NCBI RefSeq assembly: GCF_000423565.1 | Contig: NZ_KE384045.1 | Coordinates: 1-64,000, forward strand | DNA length: 64,000 nt | Origin: Runella zeae DSM 19591 | GTDB lineage: Bacteria; Bacteroidota; Bacteroidia; Cytophagales; Spirosomataceae | Reading direction: 5' to 3' | Shown here: positions 25,318 through 34,307 of the stretch, piece after piece | Layout: each line of letters opens with the position of its first letter | How positions within the stretch are numbered: the first letter of the stretch is position 1 | Program-made: the position numbers and the translations under genes | The notes under the pieces: generated by a model | Told to the model about the DNA's origin: nothing | Databases searched by the model: none | The model's input: the letters and a program-made list of their open reading frames with translations, nothing else

Positions 25318-26244
25318 TTAAAAGGGTATTGTCAAATAAGGATTGGGGAAAATATTCGGCTCATGTTTTGTCTGTGTACCTTCTTGCTGGCTGGGGTGAG
25401 GTCTGATAGAAAGCACTGGGACTTTGGCATGATTGACGATTTGCTGGGCAAAAGGCCCAATGAAAAGTTCTTTGATTTGGTAATCAAGAGAAGCCGTTAC
25501 TACTAGTAAATCTACTTCTAACTCATTGGCTTTTTCTAGAATAGTTTCGGCCAATGTATCCGAAAAATGAAACTGTGTTTCTACGATTACGCCATCTTCT
25601 TCAATGATTTTGATGAGTTTAGCTGCTTCGTCATTGAGGGCTTCAAAAGTATGATTCCCAAGACGTTCTAATACACCCATAACAATAAGCTTCGCGTTGT
25701 TTTTACGGATGATTCGCCGCGCAAAATCATATTTTTCTAAGGCATCAGCAATAGGCCGTACTGGAAACAGTATCTTTTTGAAATCGAGCCATTGCTGATG
25801 AGGCGGAATGGTCAAAACAGGGCACGAGGCACTCCGAATAACACTATAAGCGGTAGAACCCATAAAAAACTCCCGCAATCCCGATGCACCATGACTACCT
25901 AACACAATCAAATCTACTTGATGAGACTTGGCCATGTGTACAATCGAGTCTGTGACACTGCCTGTTTCTACTAATCCTTGGGCATCTATGCCATGAGTTG
26001 TGATAAGGGTCTCTACCCATTGTGCTAACTGCTGATTGGCCGTTTTCAAAACCTGATCAAGTCCCGAATCCAATATGACGCTTCCTTCGGGCATTACAAA
26101 TGCGGTATTGACACTTACAACATGCACCAAAACCAATTTCGCTTGGTGTCGTTTAGCCATAGCGACGGCGGTTTGGAGCGCATTGAGCGAGGTATCGCTA
26201 AAGTCGATTGGAACAAGTATTTTTTGTAAGGCTAGAGTATCCAT
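25318..26244 (-). CDS. Universal stress protein with two UspA domains
   Basis: This 308-residue protein is read from the ATG at 26244 (MDTLALQKILVPIDFSDTSL). The open frame continues 43 codons upstream, but that stretch is Cys/aromatic-rich and unlike Usp. Domain 1 (about 7-150) ends with the ATP-binding loop VLGSHGASGLREFFMGSTA; domain 2 (about 155-290) has VVTASLDYQIKELFIGPFAQ with a degenerate loop, so only the first half likely binds ATP. Tandem Usp proteins act in stress and dormancy. A good -7 box lies 115 bases upstream. Confidence 0.9.
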   Translation of the reverse strand: MDTLALQKILVPIDFSDTSLNALQTAVAMAKRHQAKLVLVHVVSVNTAFVMPEGSVILDSGLDQVLKTANQQLAQWVETLITTHGIDAQGLVETGSVTDSIVHMAKSHQVDLIVLGSHGASGLREFFMGSTAYSVIRSASCPVLTIPPHQQWLDFKKILFPVRPIADALEKYDFARRIIRKNNAKLIVMGVLERLGNHTFEALNDEAAKLIKIIEEDGVIVETQFHFSDTLAETILEKANELEVDLLVVTASLDYQIKELFIGPFAQQIVNHAKVPVLSIRPHPSQQEGTQTKHEPNIFPNPYLTIPF

Positions 26245-26619
26245 AGTGCTGATTTTTAGAATAAAATAAAATGCTATGCAGGGACGGTGACCGTAGCAAA
26301 AACAAACAATTCCCCAACTTCTAAGTGCGTTAGCTATTCGCATACCCAAAAGAATATGCAAATATACGACCATTATAGCTACAAATTTACTTATTCTAAA
26401 CTTAATAAGGGCTTAATGTAAAATTAGAATTTTATAAAATACAATGAAGGTAGATGCGGTGTTTTTATTATAAAGATCTGAAAAATAGTAACTTATCTGG
26501 TGTTTGTTTACAAAAATACTGATGATTAGGTAAGTTTAAACTACGAAATTCACCACTTTTTAAATAAGAGTTATTTGAATAAATCATTAATATTGTCCGA
26601 ATAAAATAATCCCAACTGT
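26245..26619. other. Divergent intergenic region between uspA-like and aminopeptidase P genes
   Basis: This 375-base AT-rich spacer has no supported gene. It holds a minus-strand -7 box at 26359-26366, listed separately. I see no clear TAnnTTTG box for the plus-strand gene at the expected distance, and no strong inverted repeat. Confidence 0.6.
26359..26366 (-). promoter_or_regulatory. Bacteroidota -7 box (TATATTTG) for the UspA gene
   Basis: On the minus strand TATATTTG is preceded 15 bases upstream by TTTG. The box matches TAnnTTTG; the spacing to the -33 element is somewhat short. The 5' untranslated region would be about 110 bases. Confidence 0.4.
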
Positions 26620-28005
26620 ATGTTTTCATCTCAAACTTATATACAGCGCCGTGCTGTTCTCAAAAACTCCCTGCAAGGCGGGCTACTTCTATTTCTAGGA
26701 AACGAAGAAACGGGCATGAATTATACTGACAATACCTATCATTTTCGGCAGGATAGTACTTTTTTGTATTATTTTGGGCTTGATAAAGTAGGGTTGGCGG
26801 CGATTATTGACTTAGAATCGGGCGAAGAATGGATTGTAGGAGATGAGATTACGATGGATGATGTCATTTGGGCAGGGCCGCAGCCTACCCTTTTGGCGCA
26901 GGCTTTAGAAGTGGGAGTAACACAAGTGTTGCCCAAGTCAGCATTAGAAACCAAAATCAAAGGAAGCCTAAGTATAGGAAAATCAGTTCATTACTTGCCA
27001 CCTTACCGTCCCGAGCATACCTTCAAATTACATCAGTTGACGGGCTGGGCGTTGGGCGAAATCGCGCATAAAGTTTCTCAGGAGTTTGTAATGGCCGTGA
27101 TCAATCAGCGGTCTTATAAAACCGACGAAGAAATCATAGAAATGGATAAAGCCGTTGATATTTCGGCCCAAATGCACCTCAATGCTATCAAAGCTACGCA
27201 AGCTGGTAAATATGAATACGAAATCGTGGGAGTAGTGCATGGTACGGCACGGAGTGGGGGAGGAGATTTAGCTTATCCCATTATTTTGTCGGTCAATGGT
27301 CAAACACTCCATAACCACTACCATGGCAATCGTCTTACGAGTGGCAAACTCGTACTAGGAGATTTTGGTGCGGAGGCGGTTTCACATTATGCGGGAGATA
27401 TCACGCGTACATGGCCTGTGGATCGTGTATTTACCCAAAAACAAAAGGAAATTTATCAGATTGTACTAGATGCTAATCTGAACGTAATCGATGCCCTCCG
27501 ACCCGGAATAACGTATCTTGATTGTCATTTGATAGCTTGGCGCACTGTAGCAGAAGGTCTCAAAGACCTCGGTTTGCTAAAAGGTGACATTGACGAAATG
27601 CTTACACTTGGCGTACCGGCGTTGTTTATGCCTCATGGCGTAGGACACATGATTGGCTTGGATGTGCACGACATGGAAAACCTAGGCGAAGACCTCATCG
27701 GCTACCGTGAAGGCATGACGCGTAGCTCGCTATTGGGTCTCAAATCCCTACGTTTGGCCAAAGAGCTGGAGGCGGGTTTTGTACTTACGGTAGAGCCCGG
27801 GCTTTATTTTATTCCTGAGTTGATCCAACAATGGCATAGTCAAGGCAAGTTTTTGGAGTATGTAAATTATGATGCCTTGAAAGACTACTTTGATTTTGGA
27901 GGAGTGAGGATTGAAGACAATTATCTCATTACCCACGATGGCGCTCGCCTTATCGGAGCGCCTATTCCGAAGACCATAGCTGAAATAGAAGCACTAAGGG
28001 CTTAA
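26620..28005 (+). CDS. pepP: Xaa-Pro aminopeptidase (M24B), first of a tandem pair
   Basis: This 461-residue protein has an N-terminal creatinase-like domain (about 1-170) and a pita-bread catalytic domain. All metal ligands are visible: the two Asp in LGDFGAEAVSHYAGDITRTW, His in MPHGVGHMIGLDVHD, Glu in LTVEPGLYF and Glu in GGVRIEDNYLIT. It removes N-terminal residues before proline in the cytoplasm using two manganese-type ions. The second pepP starts 33 bases after its stop and is clearly different in sequence, so the pair is an old duplication with likely different peptide preference. Confidence 0.92.
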   Translation: MFSSQTYIQRRAVLKNSLQGGLLLFLGNEETGMNYTDNTYHFRQDSTFLYYFGLDKVGLAAIIDLESGEEWIVGDEITMDDVIWAGPQPTLLAQALEVGVTQVLPKSALETKIKGSLSIGKSVHYLPPYRPEHTFKLHQLTGWALGEIAHKVSQEFVMAVINQRSYKTDEEIIEMDKAVDISAQMHLNAIKATQAGKYEYEIVGVVHGTARSGGGDLAYPIILSVNGQTLHNHYHGNRLTSGKLVLGDFGAEAVSHYAGDITRTWPVDRVFTQKQKEIYQIVLDANLNVIDALRPGITYLDCHLIAWRTVAEGLKDLGLLKGDIDEMLTLGVPALFMPHGVGHMIGLDVHDMENLGEDLIGYREGMTRSSLLGLKSLRLAKELEAGFVLTVEPGLYFIPELIQQWHSQGKFLEYVNYDALKDYFDFGGVRIEDNYLITHDGARLIGAPIPKTIAEIEALRA

Positions 28006-28038
28006 AAATCCACCCGTTAGATTGACAGTGATACCAAA

Positions 28039-29328
28039 ATGCGTTACGATATTATTGATAGAGAGCTGTTTGTACAAAACCGCCAACGACTTTATAAATT
28101 GCTAAAGCCTAAAAGCTTGGTAGTATTGAACGCCAATGATGTAATGCCTACCAATGCCGACGGTACCATGGGCTTTCAGCAAAATTCAGACTTATTTTAT
28201 TTGTCGGGCATTGACCAAGAAGAGACTATCCTTGTTTTGTTTCCAGAGCATCCTGACCCGCGTTTTCGCGAAGTGCTTTTTTTACGTGAAACCAACGAAT
28301 TGATTGCTGTTTGGGAAGGCGAAAAACTATCAAAAGAGCAAGCCACTAAGATTTCGGGGGTAGAGCGTATTTATTGGACTCATCAGTTTGAGGCGATTTT
28401 TGGCCAAATGGTATTTGAAGCCGACTATGTGTATCTCAATACCAATGAGCACGCCCGTGGTGAATTGCAGGTACAATCACGAGATGCGCGTTATATCCGT
28501 GATTTTAAGGAAAAATACCCCTTACATACCCTACAGCGCTTAGCACCTTTGACCTACTATCTGCGGGCTACCAAACAAACACCAGAAATTGGGTTGATTC
28601 AGCAAGCTATTGATATTACGAGGGAGGGGTTTTTGAGGGTGCTGAAGTTTACAAAACCAGAAGTGTGGGAATATGAGATTGAAGCGGAGTTTGTGCATGA
28701 GTTTATCAAACGACGCTCAAAAGGCTTCGCTTATACGCCTATTATTGCTTCGGGAGCCAATGCTTGTGTGCTTCATTATGTTCAAAACAATAAGCAGTGT
28801 AAAGATGGAGAAGTGTTGCTACTGGATGTAGCAGCCGAATATGCCAATTATAACGCCGATTTGACACGTTCTATTCCTGTCAATGGACGATTTACCCCGC
28901 GCCAACGAGAGGTGTATGAGGCTGTTTTACGGGTAATGAAAGCCGCTAAAATGATGCTCACCACGGGCAATACCTTGGATGAATACCAAGCCGAAGTGGC
29001 CAAAGTGATGGAAAGCGAATTGTTGGGGTTGGGTTTGTTGATTAAAACTGACATCGAAAATCAAGACCCCGAATGGCCTGCGTATAAAAAATATTTTATG
29101 CATGGCACTTCTCACTTACTGGGCTTGGATGTGCACGATGTCGGCAGCCGCTATCGCAAGTTTGCACCGGGTATGGTTTTTACGTGTGAGCCTGGGATTT
29201 ATATCAAACAAGAAGGGCTGGGGATTCGGCTCGAAAACAATATCCTCATTACCGAAAGTGGTAATATCGATCTCATGGCTCATATTCCCATAGAAGCCGA
29301 TGAAATCGAGCAATGGATGAATCCATAA
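28039..29328 (+). CDS. pepP: Xaa-Pro aminopeptidase (M24B), second of a tandem pair
   Basis: This 429-residue protein has the same two-domain layout. Ligands are visible: Asp pair in LLDVAAEYANYNADLTRSIP, His in FMHGTSHLLGLDVHD, Glu in FTCEPGIYI and Glu in GIRLENNILIT. The N-terminal domain contains DGTMGFQQNSDLFYLSGIDQ, the usual E. coli PepP-like start. It likely shares a transcript with the first copy. It is shorter by about 30 residues, mainly around the segment before the Glu ligand. Confidence 0.92.
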   Translation: MRYDIIDRELFVQNRQRLYKLLKPKSLVVLNANDVMPTNADGTMGFQQNSDLFYLSGIDQEETILVLFPEHPDPRFREVLFLRETNELIAVWEGEKLSKEQATKISGVERIYWTHQFEAIFGQMVFEADYVYLNTNEHARGELQVQSRDARYIRDFKEKYPLHTLQRLAPLTYYLRATKQTPEIGLIQQAIDITREGFLRVLKFTKPEVWEYEIEAEFVHEFIKRRSKGFAYTPIIASGANACVLHYVQNNKQCKDGEVLLLDVAAEYANYNADLTRSIPVNGRFTPRQREVYEAVLRVMKAAKMMLTTGNTLDEYQAEVAKVMESELLGLGLLIKTDIENQDPEWPAYKKYFMHGTSHLLGLDVHDVGSRYRKFAPGMVFTCEPGIYIKQEGLGIRLENNILITESGNIDLMAHIPIEADEIEQWMNP

Positions 29329-29410
29329 TGAAGTAAATGACACCACTCAGCGAGTTTCTGAAATGTGTTTTGGAAACTTACTGGCTTTTAATTTGATTTA
29401 AGTACACTCT

Positions 29411-30043
29411 ATGGAACTCTTTCTAAGTGAGGATATAGTCAAGTTGCTTATTGCGGCTGGGCTGGGGGCATTGATAGGATTGGAGCGCGAATACCACAGC
29501 AAATCGGCAGGGCTGCGAACGATGATGCTTATATCGTTGGGAGCGACCCTGTTTACCGTTATTTCTACCAAATTAGGAAACGATACCGGACGAATCGCCG
29601 CCAATATCGTAACAGGTATCGGTTTTATTGGAGGGGGGATTATTTTTCGAGAAAACAACCGCGTCGTAGGGATCACTACCGCTGCCACCGCTTGGGCTAC
29701 GGCGGCACTTGGGATGTGTGTTGGAATAGGGTTTTATCATATTGCATTAGTAGCTTCTGGATTGGTATTGGTGGTGTTGTATGTTTTGTTGCCTATCCAA
29801 AACATAGTGAAACGTCGCAATCAACTTCGTAACTACCGCATTGTATGTAAATTCCAGCAAAAAACACTCAAAAATTACGAAATGCTATTTAGGGATTTAG
29901 GGCTTGATGCCAAAAGAGGCATACAAAGCCGAGTCGGTAATACAATCACAGGTACTTGGATTGTGCAAGGTTCGGAAAGAGAGCATGAAAAATTGACCAA
30001 AATTTTGCTGAATGATAAGGAGGTAATAGAGTTTGATTTTTAA
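29411..30043 (+). CDS. MgtC/SapB family membrane protein
   Basis: This 210-residue protein has four or five N-terminal membrane helices (about 10-135) and a soluble ACT-like tail. Family marks are visible: LGALIGLEREYHSKSAGLRT, ARIAANIVTGIGFIGGG-like text (GRIAANIVTGIGFIGGGIIF) and a TAATAWATAALGMCVG helix. The best known member, MgtC, inhibits ATP synthase and supports growth at low magnesium; in free-living bacteria the role is in Mg2+ or envelope homeostasis. It stands 80 bases after pepP. The start at 29411 gives the expected N-terminus. Confidence 0.88.
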   Translation: MELFLSEDIVKLLIAAGLGALIGLEREYHSKSAGLRTMMLISLGATLFTVISTKLGNDTGRIAANIVTGIGFIGGGIIFRENNRVVGITTAATAWATAALGMCVGIGFYHIALVASGLVLVVLYVLLPIQNIVKRRNQLRNYRIVCKFQQKTLKNYEMLFRDLGLDAKRGIQSRVGNTITGTWIVQGSEREHEKLTKILLNDKEVIEFDF

Positions 30044-30234
30044 CCAACACCTTGATGTAACAACTTTTGAATCTATTCTTCAAAACCGTTTAATAAATTG
30101 TTGAGTGCCTATTTTTTTTAATTAAACAATTTCTATTTATCTTACCCAAGAACATTATTATCAAAGTAGCATAAAAATGAAGACATATGTCTGAAATATA
30201 AATTAATTATACCAAAACAACCATTCAATAAAAT

Positions 30235-30882
30235 ATGGTCTCCGAAAAACGTAGTGCATTAGTGATTGGGGCTACAGGTTTGGTGGGAGCAAAAGTCGTA
30301 GAAAAACTACTGACTTCCGAAAAATACACACATATCAAAGTTCTTGTTCGTAAGCCATTGAATATCAGCCATTCGAAACTTGAGTGTATTGTTTTTGATT
30401 TTGACAAACCAGATATATCGCTCATAAAAGCCGACGACGTGTTTTGTTGTTTAGGCACTACTATGAAAAAAGCAGGTTCAAAAGAAGCTTTTTACAAAGT
30501 TGATTATACTTATCCTTACCAAATAGCCCAAATGGCTCTTACCAATGGTGCCAAACGATTTGCGATTGTGACGGCAATGGGCGCCAATTCAAAATCGCTT
30601 TTTTATTATAATCGGGTAAAAGGTGATATTGAAGAAGCCTTAAAAAAATTAGGGTATGAAGCGGTACTTATTTTCAGACCGTCGTTGCTGCTTGGTAATC
30701 GTTCCGAAAGCCGTACTGGTGAAAAAATAGGAGAAGCATTAGCCAAATTTTTTCAAGGTATTATCCCTATCAAGTACCGAGCCATCGAAGCCGAAAAGGT
30801 AGCTGCTGCTATGGTTTCTATTACTGCTAGCAACGTAAAAGGAGCACTTGTGTACGAATCAGACCTGATGCAAGAATTTTGA
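30235..30882 (+). CDS. NAD(P)-binding oxidoreductase, HTATIP2-like short epimerase fold
   Basis: This 215-residue protein has a Rossmann start (SALVIGATGLVGAKVVEKLL) and DDVFCCLGTTMKKAGSKEAF, then TAMGANSKSLFYYNRVKGD with the Tyr-x-x-x-Lys-like YYNRVKGD of the short-chain fold, and FRPSLLLGNRSESR. This arrangement matches the HTATIP2/Fmp52-like group of atypical NAD(P)-binding proteins. The substrate is unknown. It is followed 10 bases later by a GNAT gene, probably in one transcript. Confidence 0.8.
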   Translation: MVSEKRSALVIGATGLVGAKVVEKLLTSEKYTHIKVLVRKPLNISHSKLECIVFDFDKPDISLIKADDVFCCLGTTMKKAGSKEAFYKVDYTYPYQIAQMALTNGAKRFAIVTAMGANSKSLFYYNRVKGDIEEALKKLGYEAVLIFRPSLLLGNRSESRTGEKIGEALAKFFQGIIPIKYRAIEAEKVAAAMVSITASNVKGALVYESDLMQEF

Positions 30883-30892
30883 CCTGAAATGT

Positions 30893-31327
30893 ATGAGTCT
30901 CACAATTAGACCCGCGCTAGCACTCGATGTATCCATTATTTATCAATTTATCAGCGAGTTAGAGGAGGAAGTTTTTGATTTCGAGGAGTTTAATAGAATA
31001 TATGCCCAAAACCTAGCTAATCCTGATTGTCATTATTTCTTGGCTTTCGACGCGGATGAGTGTATAGGGTATGCAAGTATACATGCTCAGTGGCTGTTGC
31101 ATCACTGCGGTAAAGTAGGCGAAATTCAGGAGATGTTTGTCAAGGATGCTTATCGTGGCAAAGGCATCGGGAGTCTTCTTATAGAGGCAATTTTTGAAGT
31201 GGCAAAGCGCGAAAATTTCAAAATTTTAGAAGTAACAGCCAACAAAAAACGAATGGACACGCATCGGTTTTACGAAAGTAAAGGCTTGCTACCTACGCAT
31301 TTTAAGTTTGTAAAAAAGTACGATTAA
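30893..31327 (+). CDS. GNAT-family N-acetyltransferase
   Basis: This 144-residue GNAT protein has motif A (EIQEMFVKDAYRGKGIGSLL) with the acetyl-CoA R-G-x-G-x-G-like loop, an N-terminal strand SLTIRPALALDVSIIYQFI, and a C-terminal HRFYESKGL. It uses acetyl-CoA to acetylate an amine; the acceptor cannot be told. The end of the gene overlaps the end of the opposite-strand DUF4174 gene by 4 bases. Confidence 0.88.
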   Translation: MSLTIRPALALDVSIIYQFISELEEEVFDFEEFNRIYAQNLANPDCHYFLAFDADECIGYASIHAQWLLHHCGKVGEIQEMFVKDAYRGKGIGSLLIEAIFEVAKRENFKILEVTANKKRMDTHRFYESKGLLPTHFKFVKKYD

Positions 31328-31764
31328 CTTTTTTTCTTCTCTGCCTGACGCATAGGCATTGCATCTATCAGTCCAAAAAGCACTGAGCTATTGACTGGCT
31401 CATAGCTACTTAATTTGATAGTACCGTCTTTACCTACAAGCCAGCACCCAAAGCCCCGGGGATTGTATTCAAATCTTTGATTTAAAACCTGCCTATCTTC
31501 TACTGATAGATTGACTAGGGTGTATTCGAGTACCACTAAGTCTCGTTCCAAAAAATCGTTATAAAAACCTTCAAACAGTTTTTTCTGAAGTTGAAACTCA
31601 GCATCGTTGCGGTGAGGGCTATAAATCACCACTACTCGTTTTTTCCACGTCAAATTTTGGAGTTTTTCGGTAAGAGATGTTTCTCCTAGCAGTAATGCCG
31701 CCCATGCGAGATAAATCATCATGACATTTTGGATTAATATAGCTACTAAACTACTCCTCCCCAA
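31324..31764 (-). CDS. DUF4174-like secreted/periplasmic protein
   Basis: This 146-residue protein has a hydrophobic N-terminus; an alternative start at the ATG at 31722 (MMIYLAWAALLLGE) would give a shorter, more classic signal peptide. The mature part is a thioredoxin-like fold of DUF4174: KKRVVVIYSPHRNDAEFQLQ, ERDLVVLEYTLVNL, GCWLVGKDGTIKLSSYEPV and the terminal IDAMPMRQAE, which is characteristic. The redox CxxC is absent, as is usual in the family. Function is unknown. It lies 44 bases downstream of the GDPD gene on the same strand and may be co-transcribed. Confidence 0.75.
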   Translation of the reverse strand: MGRSSLVAILIQNVMMIYLAWAALLLGETSLTEKLQNLTWKKRVVVIYSPHRNDAEFQLQKKLFEGFYNDFLERDLVVLEYTLVNLSVEDRQVLNQRFEYNPRGFGCWLVGKDGTIKLSSYEPVNSSVLFGLIDAMPMRQAEKKKS

Positions 31765-31808
31765 ATTATGTTTTCAGAGTATCTCATCAGGTCTTCATCG
31801 AAGGTATT

Positions 31809-32669
31809 CTATTGGGGTTTTATTGTTCTCCATGCTTCTAGAGGACGGTCCGAAGAAAGAATATCAGCCCCTTTTTTGACAAATTCTTGATAAAGCTGGT
31901 CTCCGCGCGCTGCTGCCATTTTGTCTAGGTTGCCAAGAGTCCCTAGTATACATCTGATGCCTTTGGCGTGCAAAAACTCACAAAGAGACGAATTGGGCTC
32001 TCTCGTACCCACAAAGGCAATCATGCGATTGTCGGGAATTCCTAGGTCGTGGTGGCGTTGGTATTCGTCTTGGCTACGGATTGTTACCGAAATCATCACT
32101 TCGGGGGCAAGGCGGTGTACCTTCGCCGCATCTTGGGCGTTGTAGGTAATAATAGCGGCATAGCTGTCGGCTTTATGCTTTTTGACTAGTTCTATTACTT
32201 TTTCGAAAGGGACGCTTCGTTTCACATCTAGGGTAAACAAAACTTTATTTTTGCCCCATTTCAGGACGTCATTGAGGGTCGGGATCTTGTAAGAAGTGAG
32301 CGTTCCTTTATTGTCTTCTAATCGCAAACTTTGGCAATATTTCCACGATACTTCTCTTACTTTTCCAGTGCCATTGGTGGTACGTTCAAGGGCATCATCG
32401 TGCATCATCATCATGATGCTGTCTTGGGTCATAGAAATGTCACATTCAATGATAAGAGGCATTTGCTTAGCCAACCATTCAAAGGATTCGATGCAGTTTT
32501 CGGGATAGCCCGCATAGTCTCCTCCTCCTCGGTGCGCGCTGATGAGAGGGGTACTAGAAGATTGGTATTGGAAAATAGCTTGGGAAGTACTATGAAGATA
32601 AGTTTTGGGCGAACAACCCATCAACAATAAACCTAACAAAAAAGAAAGAAAACTTGTTTTGAGAGACAT
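31809..32669 (-). CDS. Glycerophosphodiester phosphodiesterase, lipoprotein
   Basis: This 286-residue protein has a lipobox LGLLLMGCSPKTY. The GDPD catalytic signature is complete: ISAHRGGGDYAGYPENCIES with His and Arg, IECDISMTQDSIMMMMHDD with the metal-binding Glu/Asp and second His, and a GKVREVSWK loop. It hydrolyses glycerophosphodiesters to glycerol-3-phosphate plus alcohol at the cell surface or in the periplasm. Calcium or magnesium is used by the family. It is divergent from the NIPSNAP gene, 52 bases apart. Confidence 0.9.
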   Translation of the reverse strand: MSLKTSFLSFLLGLLLMGCSPKTYLHSTSQAIFQYQSSSTPLISAHRGGGDYAGYPENCIESFEWLAKQMPLIIECDISMTQDSIMMMMHDDALERTTNGTGKVREVSWKYCQSLRLEDNKGTLTSYKIPTLNDVLKWGKNKVLFTLDVKRSVPFEKVIELVKKHKADSYAAIITYNAQDAAKVHRLAPEVMISVTIRSQDEYQRHHDLGIPDNRMIAFVGTREPNSSLCEFLHAKGIRCILGTLGNLDKMAAARGDQLYQEFVKKGADILSSDRPLEAWRTIKPQ

Positions 32670-32721
32670 AGAATGTGGTATGATGTGTCTTTAATAACTG
32701 CAAATAAACAAATAAGCACTT

Positions 32722-33453
32722 ATGTTTAAACAAATTCTTTTTATTATGCTCATTTTAGGAGCGGTATTGTCGGCTGATGCACAAGATACCCGTTTATACG
32801 AAACCCGTATTTACTATACCGAACCAGGTCGTTTAGATGCTTTATTGACACGTTTTCGTAATCATACGACCAAAATCTTCGAAAAGCATGGGATGACCAA
32901 TGTCGGATATTGGGTGCCCTTACACGAAGAAAACAAGCTCATCTACGTACTTTCGTACCCTGACCGAGCCGCTCGTGACGCTGCGTGGAAAGCTTTCGGG
33001 TCTGATCCTGAGTGGAAAAAAGTACAGAGTGAGTCGGAGTTAAGTGGCAAAATTGTTTCTAAAATAGAAAGCATTTTTATGAAAGCCACTGATTTTTCGC
33101 CCAAAATCAAATCCTCTAAAAGTAAAAAAGAGCGCGTATTTGAGCTACGAACGTATACCACCAATACAGGAAAATTGCCTGATTTGTTGACGCGTTTTAG
33201 GGATCATACGCTCAAGTTGTTTAAAAAACATGGCATGACCAACGTTGCCTATTGGACCGTGGATGGTAAAGATGATACATTGATTTATATTTTAGCACAT
33301 CCTAGTGAAGAAGCTGGAAAACAGGCGTTTGAGGCGTTTAGGGCTGATCCTGTCTGGATAAAAGCACGCGACGAATCAGAAAAGAATGGTAAGTTGGCAG
33401 CTAAAGTAGAATCAGTCTATATGAAAGCTACCGATTTCTCAACTATTAAGTAA
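32722..33453 (+). CDS. Secreted protein with two NIPSNAP domains
   Basis: This 243-residue protein has a signal peptide (MFKQILFIMLILGAVLSADA, cut before QDT). Two copies of a NIPSNAP domain of about 100 residues follow: copy 1 begins YETRIYYTEPGRLDALLTRF, copy 2 begins ELRTYTTNTGKLPDLLTRF. Both keep FRNHT/FRDHT, KHGMTNVxYW and the terminal SVYMKATDFS or SIFMKATDFS. The family fold is a dimeric alpha-beta barrel, and here the duplication builds the dimer in one chain. Enzymatic role unknown. It is followed 9 bases later by a cytochrome c lipoprotein and probably shares its transcript. Confidence 0.82.
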   Translation: MFKQILFIMLILGAVLSADAQDTRLYETRIYYTEPGRLDALLTRFRNHTTKIFEKHGMTNVGYWVPLHEENKLIYVLSYPDRAARDAAWKAFGSDPEWKKVQSESELSGKIVSKIESIFMKATDFSPKIKSSKSKKERVFELRTYTTNTGKLPDLLTRFRDHTLKLFKKHGMTNVAYWTVDGKDDTLIYILAHPSEEAGKQAFEAFRADPVWIKARDESEKNGKLAAKVESVYMKATDFSTIK

Positions 33454-33462
33454 CCGGAATCA

Positions 33463-34302
33463 ATGAAAACCCAGCTCATTTGTTTGACTTTGGGAGTTGT
33501 TTTGGGTAGTTGTGGAGGCTCAGAAAAGCAAGCTTCTCACTCGACTGTGGCTGATACTACGGTAGTAAAGGTTGTGAAAGACAGCCTGAGTGTTTATTTG
33601 CCTGATGTGAAAGCCTCTCTTCCCGAAGCTCAAACGGTAGAAGTCAAAGATGACCCTGTATTTTTTAAGGCCAAGTCTTATAAAGCTATTCCTTTGCAGA
33701 CGGTTCTTGATCAATTTTTGCCGGCTTACAAAAAACTTGACCTCAGCCAAACCCAAATTGTATTTGAGTGTGAAGACGGCTACAATCCTTCGATGTCGCT
33801 CGCAAAAATACTGAGTAAAAAAGCGTATCTGGCTGTGTCTGACACAGATGCTCCCGCAGGCGAAGATTGGATAAATCCCAAAAAAGGGAATCATGAAATG
33901 AAAATAGCGCCGTTTTATGTAGTCTACACAGACGTGCCTGCCAAGGATGTAACTTATAAATGGCCTTACAATTTGGTCAAAATAAGTTTGTCAGCCGCTT
34001 CAAAGGAATTAGCGGTACTGTTTCCTAAAGAAGATGATACGCAAGTCAAAGGATTTGAATTGTTTAAAGTAAATTGTTTGACTTGCCATTCGCTCAACAA
34101 AGTAGGAGGAAAAATGGGGCCTGAGCTCAATTATCCCAAAAGTATCACTGAGTATTGGCAAGTAGAGCATATCAAACAATTTGTGAAAGCTCCTTCATCG
34201 TATCGTAACGACTGCAAAATGCCAGCCGTGACTCATTTGAGCGATAGAGAACTCGACGAAATCGTGAGGTATTTGCAGTACATGGCGAAGCATAAAGTAT
34301 AG
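33463..34302 (+). CDS. Cytochrome c-containing lipoprotein
   Basis: This 279-residue protein has a lipobox in VVLGSCGGSEKQ. The N-terminal half (about 40-190) is a beta-rich domain without heme motif, in which AGEDWINPKKGNHEMKIAPF stands out. The C-terminal half holds a single CLTCH heme site in FKVNCLTCHSLNKVGGKMGP and a Met ligand in NDCKMPAVTHL. It is a class I c-type cytochrome for periplasmic electron transfer. The N-terminal part resembles the Moco-free accessory domain seen in some sulfite-oxidase-type cytochromes, but I make no firm call. Confidence 0.8.
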   Translation: MKTQLICLTLGVVLGSCGGSEKQASHSTVADTTVVKVVKDSLSVYLPDVKASLPEAQTVEVKDDPVFFKAKSYKAIPLQTVLDQFLPAYKKLDLSQTQIVFECEDGYNPSMSLAKILSKKAYLAVSDTDAPAGEDWINPKKGNHEMKIAPFYVVYTDVPAKDVTYKWPYNLVKISLSAASKELAVLFPKEDDTQVKGFELFKVNCLTCHSLNKVGGKMGPELNYPKSITEYWQVEHIKQFVKAPSSYRNDCKMPAVTHLSDRELDEIVRYLQYMAKHKV

Positions 34303-34307
34303 GATTC

